The notes below the pieces were generated by a model, which was not told the origin of the DNA, did not search any database, and saw only the letters and a list, made by a program, of their open reading frames with translations. DNA of 64,000 nt from Actinoplanes italicus (GTDB lineage Bacteria > Actinomycetota > Actinomycetes > Mycobacteriales > Micromonosporaceae). Below are positions 54,965 to 62,193 of the stretch, in pieces; the stretch's first letter is position 1, and each line of letters starts with the position of its first letter. Position numbers and translations under genes: made by a program. The stretch is taken from NCBI RefSeq assembly GCF_003001815.1, contig NZ_PVMZ01000009.1, positions 62,001 through 126,000 on the forward strand, read 5' to 3'.

Positions 54965-55591
54965 ATGGACCACACCGATCGGATCCGCGGTCGTCGCCTG
55001 ACCCGGCCGCTGCTCGCCCTGGCCGCGCTGCTGGCCGTCCTGCTCCCGGGCGTCCCGGCCTGGGCGCACAACGCGCTGGCCGAGGCGAACCCGGCCAAGA
55101 ACGCCACGCTGAAGAAGTCGCCGTCCGAGGTGAAGCTGCGGTTCCTGCAGAAGCTGGACCCCGACTACACCACGATCACGGTCAGCAACGCGGGCAAGGA
55201 AAAGGTGGGCGCCTCGGCGCCGAAGGTCGACGGCGCCACCGGCTCGGTGACCATCGACGCGCCGCTGGCCAACGGCGTCTACACGGTCGCCTACCAGGTG
55301 GTCTCCACCGACGGGCACACCGTGAAGGGCTCCTACGAGTTCACCGTCGCCAACCCCGCCCCGGCCCTCGAGCCGGGGCCGGTGGTCGAGGACTCGGAGG
55401 CGCCCGTGGAGCCGGAGGAGAGCTCGGCCGCCCCGGCCGCCGAAGCCAAGGCCAGCGCGACCGCAGCGGCCGCCCCGCCTCTCGTGGCCGAGGAGTCGTC
55501 GAACGCGACGGTCATCGGGATCATCGCCGGCGTCGTGGTGCTCCTGGCCGCCGTCGCCGCATTCCTGTTCTTCCGTCGCCGCAAGGCGTGA
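54965..55591 (+). CDS. copC: CopC-domain copper-binding protein, membrane-anchored
   Basis: A 208-residue exported protein. The signal peptide ends at AWA, leaving mature HNALAEANPAKN, so the N-terminal histidine typical of Cu(II)-binding CopC is present. The second His is in VSTDGHTVKGSYEF. The beta-sandwich is followed by a Pro/Ala/Glu-rich linker (about 128-170), a membrane helix (VIGIIAGVVVLLAAVAAFLFF) and a short RRRKA tail. ATG 54965 is the start. It pairs with YcnI 95 bases downstream, a common copper-acquisition arrangement. No CopD gene is present. Confidence 0.9.
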   Translation: MDHTDRIRGRRLTRPLLALAALLAVLLPGVPAWAHNALAEANPAKNATLKKSPSEVKLRFLQKLDPDYTTITVSNAGKEKVGASAPKVDGATGSVTIDAPLANGVYTVAYQVVSTDGHTVKGSYEFTVANPAPALEPGPVVEDSEAPVEPEESSAAPAAEAKASATAAAAPPLVAEESSNATVIGIIAGVVVLLAAVAAFLFFRRRKA

Positions 55592-55677
55592 AGCGTGAAG
55601 ACGCCGTAAGGCATGAGTCGCCGCAAGGTGTGAAGCGTGAAGACGCCGTAAGGCATGAGTCGCCGCAAGGCGTGAAA
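55576..55677. repeat. 42-bp tandem repeat between copC and ycnI
   Basis: Units start at 55576 and 55618, with a partial copy at 55660-55677. Each 42-bp unit is itself two related 21-base halves (GACGCCGTAAGGCATGA and GTCGCCGCAAGGCGTGA cores). The first unit includes the last codons and stop of copC, showing that the array arose by duplication of the gene end. It fills nearly the whole space to the YcnI ribosome-binding site. Confidence 0.9.
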
Positions 55678-55686
55678 GGTTCCCCC

Positions 55687-56406
55687 ATGAAGCAGACAGC
55701 ACTGCGGCGCGCCGCCACCGTCACCGCCGTCGCGGCCGCGTTCGTGCTCGGCCTGGCCGGGCCGGCGGCCGCGCACGTGACGGTCAACCCGAGCGGCACC
55801 GCGACCCAGGGCGGCTACACCAAGGTGGCGTTCCGGGTCCCGAACGAGAGCGACACCGAGTCGACCACCAAGCTCGAGATCAACCTGCCTGCCGACAGCC
55901 CGATCGGGTCGGTGTCGGTCCGCCCGGTGCCGGGCTGGACCGCGGTCGCCGAGAAGTCGAAGCTGGCCACTCCGGTCAAGGTGCACGACAGCGAGATCAG
56001 CGAGGCGGTCACCAAGATCACCTGGACCGCGGCCGCCGGTTCGGAGATCAAGCCGGGCACCTTCCAGGAGTTCGACGTCTCGCTCGGCCCGCTGCCGCAG
56101 ACCGAGCAGATGGTCTTCAAGGCGCTGCAGACGTACTCCGACGGCACGGTCGTCCGCTGGATCGACGAGCCGACCACCGACGGCACCGAGCCGGAGAACC
56201 CGGCGCCGGTCCTCAAGCTGGCCGCCGCCGGAGCGGCAGCCCCGTCCGCCGCCGCCCCGGCGCCGACCGTCGAGGCCGCAGCCGAGGAGAGCGACAGCGG
56301 CAGCGGCGCGGCCTGGGGCATCGCCGGCCTGGTCGCCGGTCTGGCCGGCCTGATCCTGGGCCTGCTCGCCTACCGCAAGGCCGCGCAGCCCGGCTCCGCG
56401 GTCTGA
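55687..56406 (+). CDS. ycnI: YcnI family (DUF1775) copper-binding protein
   Basis: A 239-residue exported protein. The signal peptide ends AAA, giving mature HVTVNPSGTATQGGYTKV. The N-terminal His and the tryptophan in VPGWTAV are the residues that form the mononuclear Cu(II) site of Bacillus YcnI. A fibronectin-like beta domain (about 30-165) is followed by an Ala/Glu-rich linker and a C-terminal helix (IAGLVAGLAGLILGLLAY) that holds it to the membrane. It lies downstream of copC, probably on one transcript across the 42-bp repeat. Confidence 0.92.
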   Translation: MKQTALRRAATVTAVAAAFVLGLAGPAAAHVTVNPSGTATQGGYTKVAFRVPNESDTESTTKLEINLPADSPIGSVSVRPVPGWTAVAEKSKLATPVKVHDSEISEAVTKITWTAAAGSEIKPGTFQEFDVSLGPLPQTEQMVFKALQTYSDGTVVRWIDEPTTDGTEPENPAPVLKLAAAGAAAPSAAAPAPTVEAAAEESDSGSGAAWGIAGLVAGLAGLILGLLAYRKAAQPGSAV

Positions 56407-56439
56407 AATCCGGAGCGCCGGCCCGGACAGCCGGACCTC

Positions 56440-56979
56440 TCAGGTCGTCCGTGCGGCTGTGAGCCGCGCGTAGATCGACAGCGGGTGCAGCGCCGACCGC
56501 CGTACCTGTTCCAGCCGGGACAGGGCGGCGGTCAGCGGCCCGAGCCGCGCGAACCGGAAGTCGTAGATCATCAGCCGTCCGCCGGGCCGCAGCACCCGCG
56601 CGAACTCCGCCGCGGCGGCCTCCGGGCCGGGCCACTCGTGGGCGCTCAACGTCGACACGATCACGTCCAGGCTTGCGTCCGCCCAGGGCAGGGCGGCGAC
56701 GTCGGCGACCTCGAACCCGATATCCGGTCCGGCCCGGCGTGCGAGTTCCACCATGTCGGGGGAGAGGTCGGCGCCGTGCACGGACAGGTCCGGCCGGAGC
56801 CTCGCGAGAGCCCGCGGCAGCCGGCCGGGTCCGGTGCCGACGTCCAATACGGTGGCGCCCGGCCTGGCGGCGGCTGCGACCTCGGCCGCGACCCTCCGGT
56901 AGAAGCCGTTCAGCAGACGAGTCGCGCGTCGTTCGTACGACTCGCTCGCCTGCCTGTCGAATTTGATTTTGGTTTCCAC
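56440..56979 (-). CDS. Class I SAM-dependent methyltransferase
   Basis: A 179-residue methyltransferase of the Methyltransf_11 type. Motif I is VLDVGTGPGRLP near residue 44, the acidic ribose contact is in VHGADLSPDMVE, motif II is VADVAALPWADASLDVIVS, and motif III is RVLRPGGRLMIYDF. The acceptor is unknown. GTG 56979 follows GGAGGAATC. It is divergent from a MerR regulator gene across a 50-base gap that holds a palindrome, so the MerR protein probably controls it. Confidence 0.9.
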   Translation of the reverse strand: METKIKFDRQASESYERRATRLLNGFYRRVAAEVAAAARPGATVLDVGTGPGRLPRALARLRPDLSVHGADLSPDMVELARRAGPDIGFEVADVAALPWADASLDVIVSTLSAHEWPGPEAAAAEFARVLRPGGRLMIYDFRFARLGPLTAALSRLEQVRRSALHPLSIYARLTAARTT

Positions 56980-56995
56980 GATTCCTCCGGTGCGG

Positions 56996-57037
56996 TTGAC
57001 AACACCGGGAACCGTGCATCTTCATGTCGACATGAAG
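56996..57037 (+). promoter_or_regulatory. MerR promoter and 18-bp palindromic operator
   Basis: TTGACA at 56996-57001 is a consensus -35. CTTCATGTCGACATGAAG at 57020-57037 is a perfect 18-bp palindrome covering the -10 area and the ATG at 57032. It is a good candidate for autoregulation by the MerR protein and for control of the divergent methyltransferase gene. Confidence 0.6.
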
Positions 57038-57493
57038 TCAAGCCCGGCCATGCCCATCGGGGACCTGGCCGCCATGTTCGGGCTCGCCCCGCACGTCCTG
57101 CGGCACTGGGAGCACCTCGGTCTGCTCACTCCGGAGCGGTCCGCCGGTGGCCGCCGGGTCTTCGGGCCGGGTGACGTGACCCGCGTCGGCATGATCCTTC
57201 TCGCCAAGGAGGCCGGTCTCAGCCTCGATCAGGTGCGCCGACTGCTCACTGACGGTAATCGTGACATGCGCGGAGAGCTCTACCGTGAGCACGGCGAACG
57301 GCTGCGCCAGCGGATCGCGGCGGCCGAGTCCGCGCTGGCGATGATCGAGCACGCGGCCGGGTGCGACGCCGATGAGCTGACCGCCTGCCCGCACCTACAG
57401 GCGAAGGTCGCCGGGCTGGTGGGCGGCCTCGACGTCCGCGGGGGCGCGCATCCGCCAGGCGTCGGTGATCAGCTCCGTCAGCCGTTCGAATGA
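57032..57493 (+). CDS. MerR family transcriptional regulator
   Basis: A 153-residue regulator. The winged helix-turn-helix starts MPIGDLAAMFGLAPHVLRHW and continues through the wing (ERSAGGRRVFGPGDVTRVGM), followed by a dimerising helix and a short effector region with Cys in GCDADELTACPH. The start may be ATG 57032 or ATG 57050; neither has a ribosome-binding site. The last 33 residues overlap the convergent MmcQ gene by 99 bases, unusual for two genes with normal domains, so the regulator's functional end may be near residue 120. The effector is unknown. Confidence 0.85.
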   Translation: MKSSPAMPIGDLAAMFGLAPHVLRHWEHLGLLTPERSAGGRRVFGPGDVTRVGMILLAKEAGLSLDQVRRLLTDGNRDMRGELYREHGERLRQRIAAAESALAMIEHAAGCDADELTACPHLQAKVAGLVGGLDVRGGAHPPGVGDQLRQPFE

Positions 57494-57784
57494 GGTGAGC
57501 TCCAGTCGCAGCATGACCAGCGGCAGCCCGTCGTAGCCGGGTGTGGTGAAGAACAGGTCGGGCTCGCCGAGGAGCAGCGCCTGCTTCTCCGCCTCGTCGC
57601 CGACGAACAGCACGGCGACATCGGTACGGATCACGCGCGGTTTTCCGGGTACGCGTTCCGGATACGACCAGACGAAACCCTTGCCGCTCACCCGGAAGTC
57701 GAAACCGTCGCTGTCGATCTCCTCGACCTCGGGCAGGGCGAGGGCCAGTCGTCGAACGTCATCCGCGTCACTCACGGTGGCCAT
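57395..57784 (-). CDS. MmcQ/YjbR family protein
   Basis: A 129-residue single-domain protein with the double-wing YjbR fold. Family marks are DDVRRLALALPEVEE at the N-terminus, FRVSGKGFVW, VAVLFVGDEAEKQALL, FFTTPGYDGLPLVMLRL and a final helix with LTELITDAWRMRAP. Such proteins are predicted DNA-binding or house-keeping factors of unknown role. ATG 57784 is the start. Its 3' end overlaps the MerR gene by 99 bases tail to tail. Confidence 0.9.
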   Translation of the reverse strand: MATVSDADDVRRLALALPEVEEIDSDGFDFRVSGKGFVWSYPERVPGKPRVIRTDVAVLFVGDEAEKQALLLGEPDLFFTTPGYDGLPLVMLRLELTSFERLTELITDAWRMRAPADVEAAHQPGDLRL

Positions 57785-57825
57785 TCTGCAACATGTCTGT
57801 CATCCCACGTGGTAATCGATGCCTT

Positions 57826-57844
57826 GCCTACTGAGTAGCTAGGC
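57826..57844. promoter_or_regulatory. Imperfect palindrome upstream of TauE gene
   Basis: GCCTACTGAGTAGCTAGGC contains the perfect 11-base dyad CTACTGAGTAG (57828-57838) and outer GCCTA/TAGGC arms. It lies 57 bases before the exporter start in the divergent gap with the MmcQ gene. It could be an operator; no regulator is assigned. Confidence 0.35.
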
Positions 57845-57900
57845 TTCTATTCTCCGATCCAAGAAATAGGAAATCCCCTCCCGTCCCTGGTGGTCGACAC

Positions 57901-58857
57901 ATGCAGAAACTCCTTCTCCTAGCTCTTGTCGGGCTCGGCGCGCAGCTGGTCGACGGCAGCCTGGGCATGGCCTACGGCGTGACGTCGACCACCCTGCTCC
58001 TGGCGATCGGCACCAACCCGGCGGCCGCCTCGGCCACCGTGCACCTCGCCGAGATCGGCACCACCCTCGTCTCCGGCATCTCGCACTGGCGGTTCGGCAA
58101 CGTCGACTGGAAGGTCGTCCTCAAGATCGGTGTGCCGGGCGCGGTCGGCGCCTTCCTCGGCGCGGTCGTCCTCTCCGGCATCTCCACCGAGGTCGCGGCG
58201 CCGCTCATGGCGATCATCCTGCTGACCCTCGGCCTGTACGTCTTCCTCCGGTTCACCTTCCAGGGCCTGCCGAAGGGGCAGCTCGGCAAGCCGCTGCGCA
58301 AGCGGTTCCTCACCCCGCTCGGCCTGGTCGGCGGCTTCGTCGACGCCACCGGTGGCGGTGGCTGGGGCCCGGTCGGCACGCCCGCCATCCTGGCCAGCGG
58401 ACGTCTCGAGCCCCGCAAGACCATCGGCTCGATCGACACCAGCGAGTTCCTCGTCGCGGTCGCCGCCAGCGTCGGCTTCATCCTGGGCATCGGCAGCGAG
58501 AACATCGACTACGGCTGGGTCGCGGCCCTTCTGATCGGTGGCGTCATCGCCGCGCCGATCGCTGCCTGGCTGGTCCGGCACATCCCGCCGCGCGTCCTCG
58601 GCGCCGCGGTCGGCGGTGTGATCATCCTGACCAACACCCGCTCCCTGCTCCGCAGCGACTGGATCGACGCCCCGGACAACATCCGCTACGTCTTCTACGG
58701 CTTCATCTACGTCGCCTGGGCCGCCGCGATCGTCTACTCGGTGCTGCAGTACCGCAAGAACATCGCCGAGGACAAGCGGATCATCGCCGAGGCCGACGGC
58801 ATCACCGCGGCCGGCGACGCCCCCGACGACAAGGACAAGACGCCCGCCAACGCCTGA
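57901..58857 (+). CDS. TauE/SafE family sulfite/sulfonate exporter
   Basis: A 318-residue membrane protein with eight helices in two related halves. The N-terminal half has LVGLGAQLVDGSLGMAYGV and the second GLVGGFVDATGGGGWGPVGT, the two conserved TauE signatures, with SASVHLAEIG-like ASATVHLAEIGTT between. Members export sulfite, sulfoacetate or other organosulfur anions. A charged C-terminal tail (EDKRIIAEADG) is cytoplasmic. ATG 57901 lacks a strong ribosome-binding site. No sulfur assimilation genes are in the window, so the substrate is open. Confidence 0.9.
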   Translation: MQKLLLLALVGLGAQLVDGSLGMAYGVTSTTLLLAIGTNPAAASATVHLAEIGTTLVSGISHWRFGNVDWKVVLKIGVPGAVGAFLGAVVLSGISTEVAAPLMAIILLTLGLYVFLRFTFQGLPKGQLGKPLRKRFLTPLGLVGGFVDATGGGGWGPVGTPAILASGRLEPRKTIGSIDTSEFLVAVAASVGFILGIGSENIDYGWVAALLIGGVIAAPIAAWLVRHIPPRVLGAAVGGVIILTNTRSLLRSDWIDAPDNIRYVFYGFIYVAWAAAIVYSVLQYRKNIAEDKRIIAEADGITAAGDAPDDKDKTPANA

Positions 58858-58887
58858 ACCGGTCGGATCAAGATCTACGATGCACCG

Positions 58888-59967
58888 ATGTGGTGGAAGC
58901 GTAAGCGCGCGTTGCCGGACTTCTGCGGTGATCTGGCGAAGGCCGTCCTGGCCCTGGACGAGCGGGCGTCGGAGGCGGCCTTCCGCGCCATCGTCGGCTC
59001 GATCGAGAAGGCCGGCCCCGAGGAGCTGACCGAGGGGGCCCGGCGGCTGCGCCCGGCGCTGGAGCAGGTGTCGATCGGCAACGGCGGCCAGCTGGCACAG
59101 GTGGCCGCCGGGCTGATCGAGGCCGGTGCGGACCCGTTCGTGCTGCTGGACGTGCTCGTGGAGCGGGTCATCGACGGCCTGGAGCACGGTGTCAGGTTCC
59201 CCGGGCTGGCCGAGAAGGACGGCGGCGAGTTCGAGGCGCCGGCCAGCCAGGCGGATGCCGACGCGCTGATCGAGCGGGTCGCACGGGCCGCCGCGCAGGC
59301 CGGGATCAGCCGCGAGGAGGGCATCCGGATCACCGAGTCGTACTTCACGGTCGAGGACTGGATCCCCAGCCTGCTGCTGCCGGCGCAGCAGAAACGGGTC
59401 CGGCAGGCTTTCCCGGAGCGCGAGCGGCTCGCTGCGGCGGCCGACGCGATGTCCGAGCACGCCGACCCGGCGCCGTGGCTGTACGGGCTGCTCCAGGTGC
59501 TCGACGACGAACCGTTTCTGGTGCTGCACCGGCCCAGCGGGCGCGGCTACCGGCTGACCGTGAGCGGTGTGGGCGACAACTTCCAGCTCCACACGCTGCT
59601 GGCCGCGGCGCTGATCGGTGACCCGGCACATGGTCTCGTCGACGGTGTCCGGCCCAAGGCGTCCTGGATCGCCGCGGCCACCGACGGGCCCGAGATGATG
59701 CCGCCCGGCGGTGTACGCGGACAGTTCGAACTGTTCGACGCCGACGGCGACCGGATCTGGGGCGAGGGCCGTCCCGCCGACATCCCCGTCCTCGACGGTC
59801 ACCGGGTCGTCGTGCTTGACAAGCCGTCCTACGAGCGGGCCTGGAACACCGGTCGCGTCTATCCGCTGATGCGCCCGGAGATCACCCTCGACCGGGTCCT
59901 GCCCGAGGCGGAGTCCGCCGGGTGGCTCGCGAAGGTCAGTGGTCGGGAGTCCCCGGAGGCGCCATGA
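58888..59967 (+). CDS. Hypothetical protein
   Basis: A 359-residue soluble protein starting MWWKRKRALPDFCGDLAKAV. The first 200 residues are helical (repeat-like helices around DALIERVARAAAQAGISRE). The second half is beta-rich (HRPSGRGYRLTVSGVGDNF, VRGQFELFDADGDRIWGEG). No signal peptide or catalytic motif is seen. I do not recognise a family, though the length and even codon bias indicate a real gene. It begins 30 bases after the TauE gene and may share its transcript. Its end overlaps the convergent lipid kinase gene by 32 bases. Confidence 0.75.
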   Translation: MWWKRKRALPDFCGDLAKAVLALDERASEAAFRAIVGSIEKAGPEELTEGARRLRPALEQVSIGNGGQLAQVAAGLIEAGADPFVLLDVLVERVIDGLEHGVRFPGLAEKDGGEFEAPASQADADALIERVARAAAQAGISREEGIRITESYFTVEDWIPSLLLPAQQKRVRQAFPERERLAAAADAMSEHADPAPWLYGLLQVLDDEPFLVLHRPSGRGYRLTVSGVGDNFQLHTLLAAALIGDPAHGLVDGVRPKASWIAAATDGPEMMPPGGVRGQFELFDADGDRIWGEGRPADIPVLDGHRVVVLDKPSYERAWNTGRVYPLMRPEITLDRVLPEAESAGWLAKVSGRESPEAP

Positions 59968-60865
59968 TCCGCAGCGCGTTGGGATCGACGGCCACTCGCA
60001 GCGGGGTCTGCCCGCACGGCTCGCCGTCGACCTCGACGTGCGCCGGGCGGTCGGTCTCCAGCCACAGCTCGCCGACGGCGATGAACGGCTGTTCCCGTAG
60101 CGTGCGCCGGTGGCCGGTCAGGGCGTTGCGGGCGGTCTCCCGGATCAGCTCCAGCTTCGACCGGCCGCCGACCGGATAGGCGACCAGCAGACGGTCGTCG
60201 GCGTGCGCGTCGGCGGTGATCGGGCGGCCGGCGTGGAAGCCGCCGTTCGCCACGTACACCTGGTGGGTGGTGAAGACGATCTCCCGGCCGTCGGCGCGGA
60301 CCGTGACCCGCAGCGACCGGTGCCGGGTCAGCAGGCCCAGCGCGGTGATCGGGTAGGCGATCCGCCCGATCACGCGTTTGAGCCGGCTCGGCACGTTGAT
60401 CATGATCTCGGCGGAGAGCCCGGCGCCGACGTGGTTGGTGAACGGCATGTCCCCGGCGACACCCAGGTCCACGTCGATCACCGTGCCGTCCACCAGCGTG
60501 GCGACGGCCTTGTCGAGGTCGGGGAGGATGCCGACCGTACGCGCGAAGTTGTTGGTGGTCCCGAGGGGGAGCAGGCCGAGAGCCACGTCGCGATGGGCGA
60601 GGAACCGCCCCGCCGTGCTGATCGTGCCGTCCCCGCCACCGGCGACCAACAGGTCCGGCTTGTGCGCGAGGGCCGAGCGCAGTGAGTTCTCCAGCTCGCC
60701 GGGACGATCCACGGCGTACGCCCCGAGCAGGTCGAAGCCCGCGGCGAGCAGCCGCGCGTGCGCGTCCGCGTAGAGCTGCCGCCCGCGCCGCGACCGCGCG
60801 TTGACCACCAGCGCCGCCCGCCGCTCGCGCCGGATGTCATCGGTCAACTCCTGCTTCGTCCGCAC
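59936..60865 (-). CDS. Diacylglycerol kinase-like lipid kinase (YegS/DagK_cat family)
   Basis: A 309-residue kinase with a two-domain fold. The nucleotide motif is LVAGGGDGTISTAGRFL near residue 73, followed by LGLLPLGTTNNFARTVGI (family GT-x-N-x-F/L-A-R) and a beta-rich C-terminal half with HVGAGLSAEI and VEVDGEPCGQTPLRV, where the E-x-D-G-E motif binds metal. It phosphorylates a lipid such as diacylglycerol, phosphatidylglycerol or sphingosine-like compounds. GTG 60865 is the start. The gene follows the P450 gene on the same strand by 23 bases. Confidence 0.92.
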   Translation of the reverse strand: MRTKQELTDDIRRERRAALVVNARSRRGRQLYADAHARLLAAGFDLLGAYAVDRPGELENSLRSALAHKPDLLVAGGGDGTISTAGRFLAHRDVALGLLPLGTTNNFARTVGILPDLDKAVATLVDGTVIDVDLGVAGDMPFTNHVGAGLSAEIMINVPSRLKRVIGRIAYPITALGLLTRHRSLRVTVRADGREIVFTTHQVYVANGGFHAGRPITADAHADDRLLVAYPVGGRSKLELIRETARNALTGHRRTLREQPFIAVGELWLETDRPAHVEVDGEPCGQTPLRVAVDPNALRIMAPPGTPDH

Positions 60866-60888
60866 CGGCCGACCCTATCTGCTGACGA

Positions 60889-62058
60889 TCACCGTCGGCT
60901 CAGCCGGACCGTCGCGTATCCGCGCAGCACGAACCCCGGGCTCCGGACCGGATCGGCGGCCAGGCTGAGCCGTGGCGCGTACTTGAGCAGCGCGGCCAGG
61001 GCGGCCCGCAGCTCGATGCGGGCCAGCGGCGCACCGAGGCAGAAGTGCAGCCCCGCGCCGAAACTCAGATGCGGATTGGGCACCCGGCCGGCGTCGAAGC
61101 GGTCGGGGTCGGCGAACACCGCGGGATCCCGGTTCGCCGCACCCAGCAGGGCCGCCACCTCGGCGCCCTCCGGAACGGTCACCCCGGCCACCTCCACATC
61201 GGCGGCCGCGGTGCGCACGAACAGCTGCGACGGTGAATCGAACCGCAGCATCTCCTCCACCGCGGCGGGCAGCAGAGCACGGTCCGCCCGCACCCGCATC
61301 AGCTCGCCCGGATGCCTCAGCAGGGCCACCACCCCGTTGCCCAGTCCGTTCACCGACGCCTCGTGCCCGGCGTTGAGCAGCAGGATCGCCGACGCCACCA
61401 ACTCGTCTCCGCTGAGCCGGTCACTGTTCTCCCGGACCGCGACGAGGTGGCTGATCAGATCCTCACATGGCTCGGCGGTCCGGCGGGCGGCCAGCTCGCC
61501 CAGGTACTCGGCGAACTCCTTGCACGCCGCCAGCGCCTCCGCCTCGATCTGCGGGGTGCGGCTCATCTCGTACATCCGGACCATCGCGGCCGACCACGGG
61601 CGCAGCCGGTGCCGATCGGCCGCCGGGACACCCAGCAGCTCGGCGATCACCGTCACCGCCAGCGGCTCGGCCAGCTCGGCCAGCAGGTCGAACTCCCGCC
61701 CCGCCGCCGTCAGCAGCCGGCCCGCCTCGGCCGCGACCGCCGCGCGCAGCCGCTCCACGTGCCCGCGCGCGAACGCCTTCGCCACCAGTGACCGCAGCCG
61801 GGTGTGCACCGGCGGCTCGTTCTCCATCATCTGGTTGCGGTGCAGCAGATTGAACGGCTCGAACACCTCGGCCGGCTCCTCGTCGCGCCAGAACCGCCCC
61901 AGGTGCCGGTCCCGCAGCACCGCGCCGGCGGCGGCGTGGCTCGCGGCCAGCCAGCGGCCGGTCGGCGCGTGGAAGCTCAGGGGTGCGTTCTCCCGCAGCC
62001 GGGCCAGCCCGGGATAGGGATCCGCGGCGAAGGCCGGGTCCGAGAAGTCGATACCCAC
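60889..62058 (-). CDS. Cytochrome P450
   Basis: A 389-residue soluble bacterial P450. The I-helix oxygen-activation motif is LLLNAGHEAS (usual AGxET, here with Ala in the Thr position), the K-helix ExxR is EEMLR, and the heme loop is FGAGLHFCLGAPLAR with Cys340 as the axial ligand. The loss of the conserved I-helix threonine may slow or change oxygen activation. No ferredoxin or reductase gene is adjacent. GTG 62058 is the start, 135 bases from the divergent SARP gene, so it may be a target of that regulator in secondary metabolism. Confidence 0.93.
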   Translation of the reverse strand: MGIDFSDPAFAADPYPGLARLRENAPLSFHAPTGRWLAASHAAAGAVLRDRHLGRFWRDEEPAEVFEPFNLLHRNQMMENEPPVHTRLRSLVAKAFARGHVERLRAAVAAEAGRLLTAAGREFDLLAELAEPLAVTVIAELLGVPAADRHRLRPWSAAMVRMYEMSRTPQIEAEALAACKEFAEYLGELAARRTAEPCEDLISHLVAVRENSDRLSGDELVASAILLLNAGHEASVNGLGNGVVALLRHPGELMRVRADRALLPAAVEEMLRFDSPSQLFVRTAAADVEVAGVTVPEGAEVAALLGAANRDPAVFADPDRFDAGRVPNPHLSFGAGLHFCLGAPLARIELRAALAALLKYAPRLSLAADPVRSPGFVLRGYATVRLSRR

Positions 62059-62066
62059 ACCGGCAC

Positions 62067-62155
62067 GTTATCCATTTTTGTACGGGACAGTCCGCCCCGC
62101 GCGCGGCGATCCCCGACATCGGACGGGGTCGCATGGCCGACAGACGATGGATAAC
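62067..62155. promoter_or_regulatory. Paired ATGGATAAC sites in the P450/SARP divergent gap
   Basis: GTTATCCAT at 62067-62075 and ATGGATAAC at 62147-62155 are exact reverse complements, so each divergent gene has the same 9-base word upstream in its own direction (9 bases before the P450 start, 38 before the SARP start). The words may include -10 sequences or be binding sites for the SARP or another regulator. Confidence 0.4.
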
Positions 62156-62193
62156 CGGGTGATCCGGGGGCGGCGGCTGGCCAGAATGACGCC

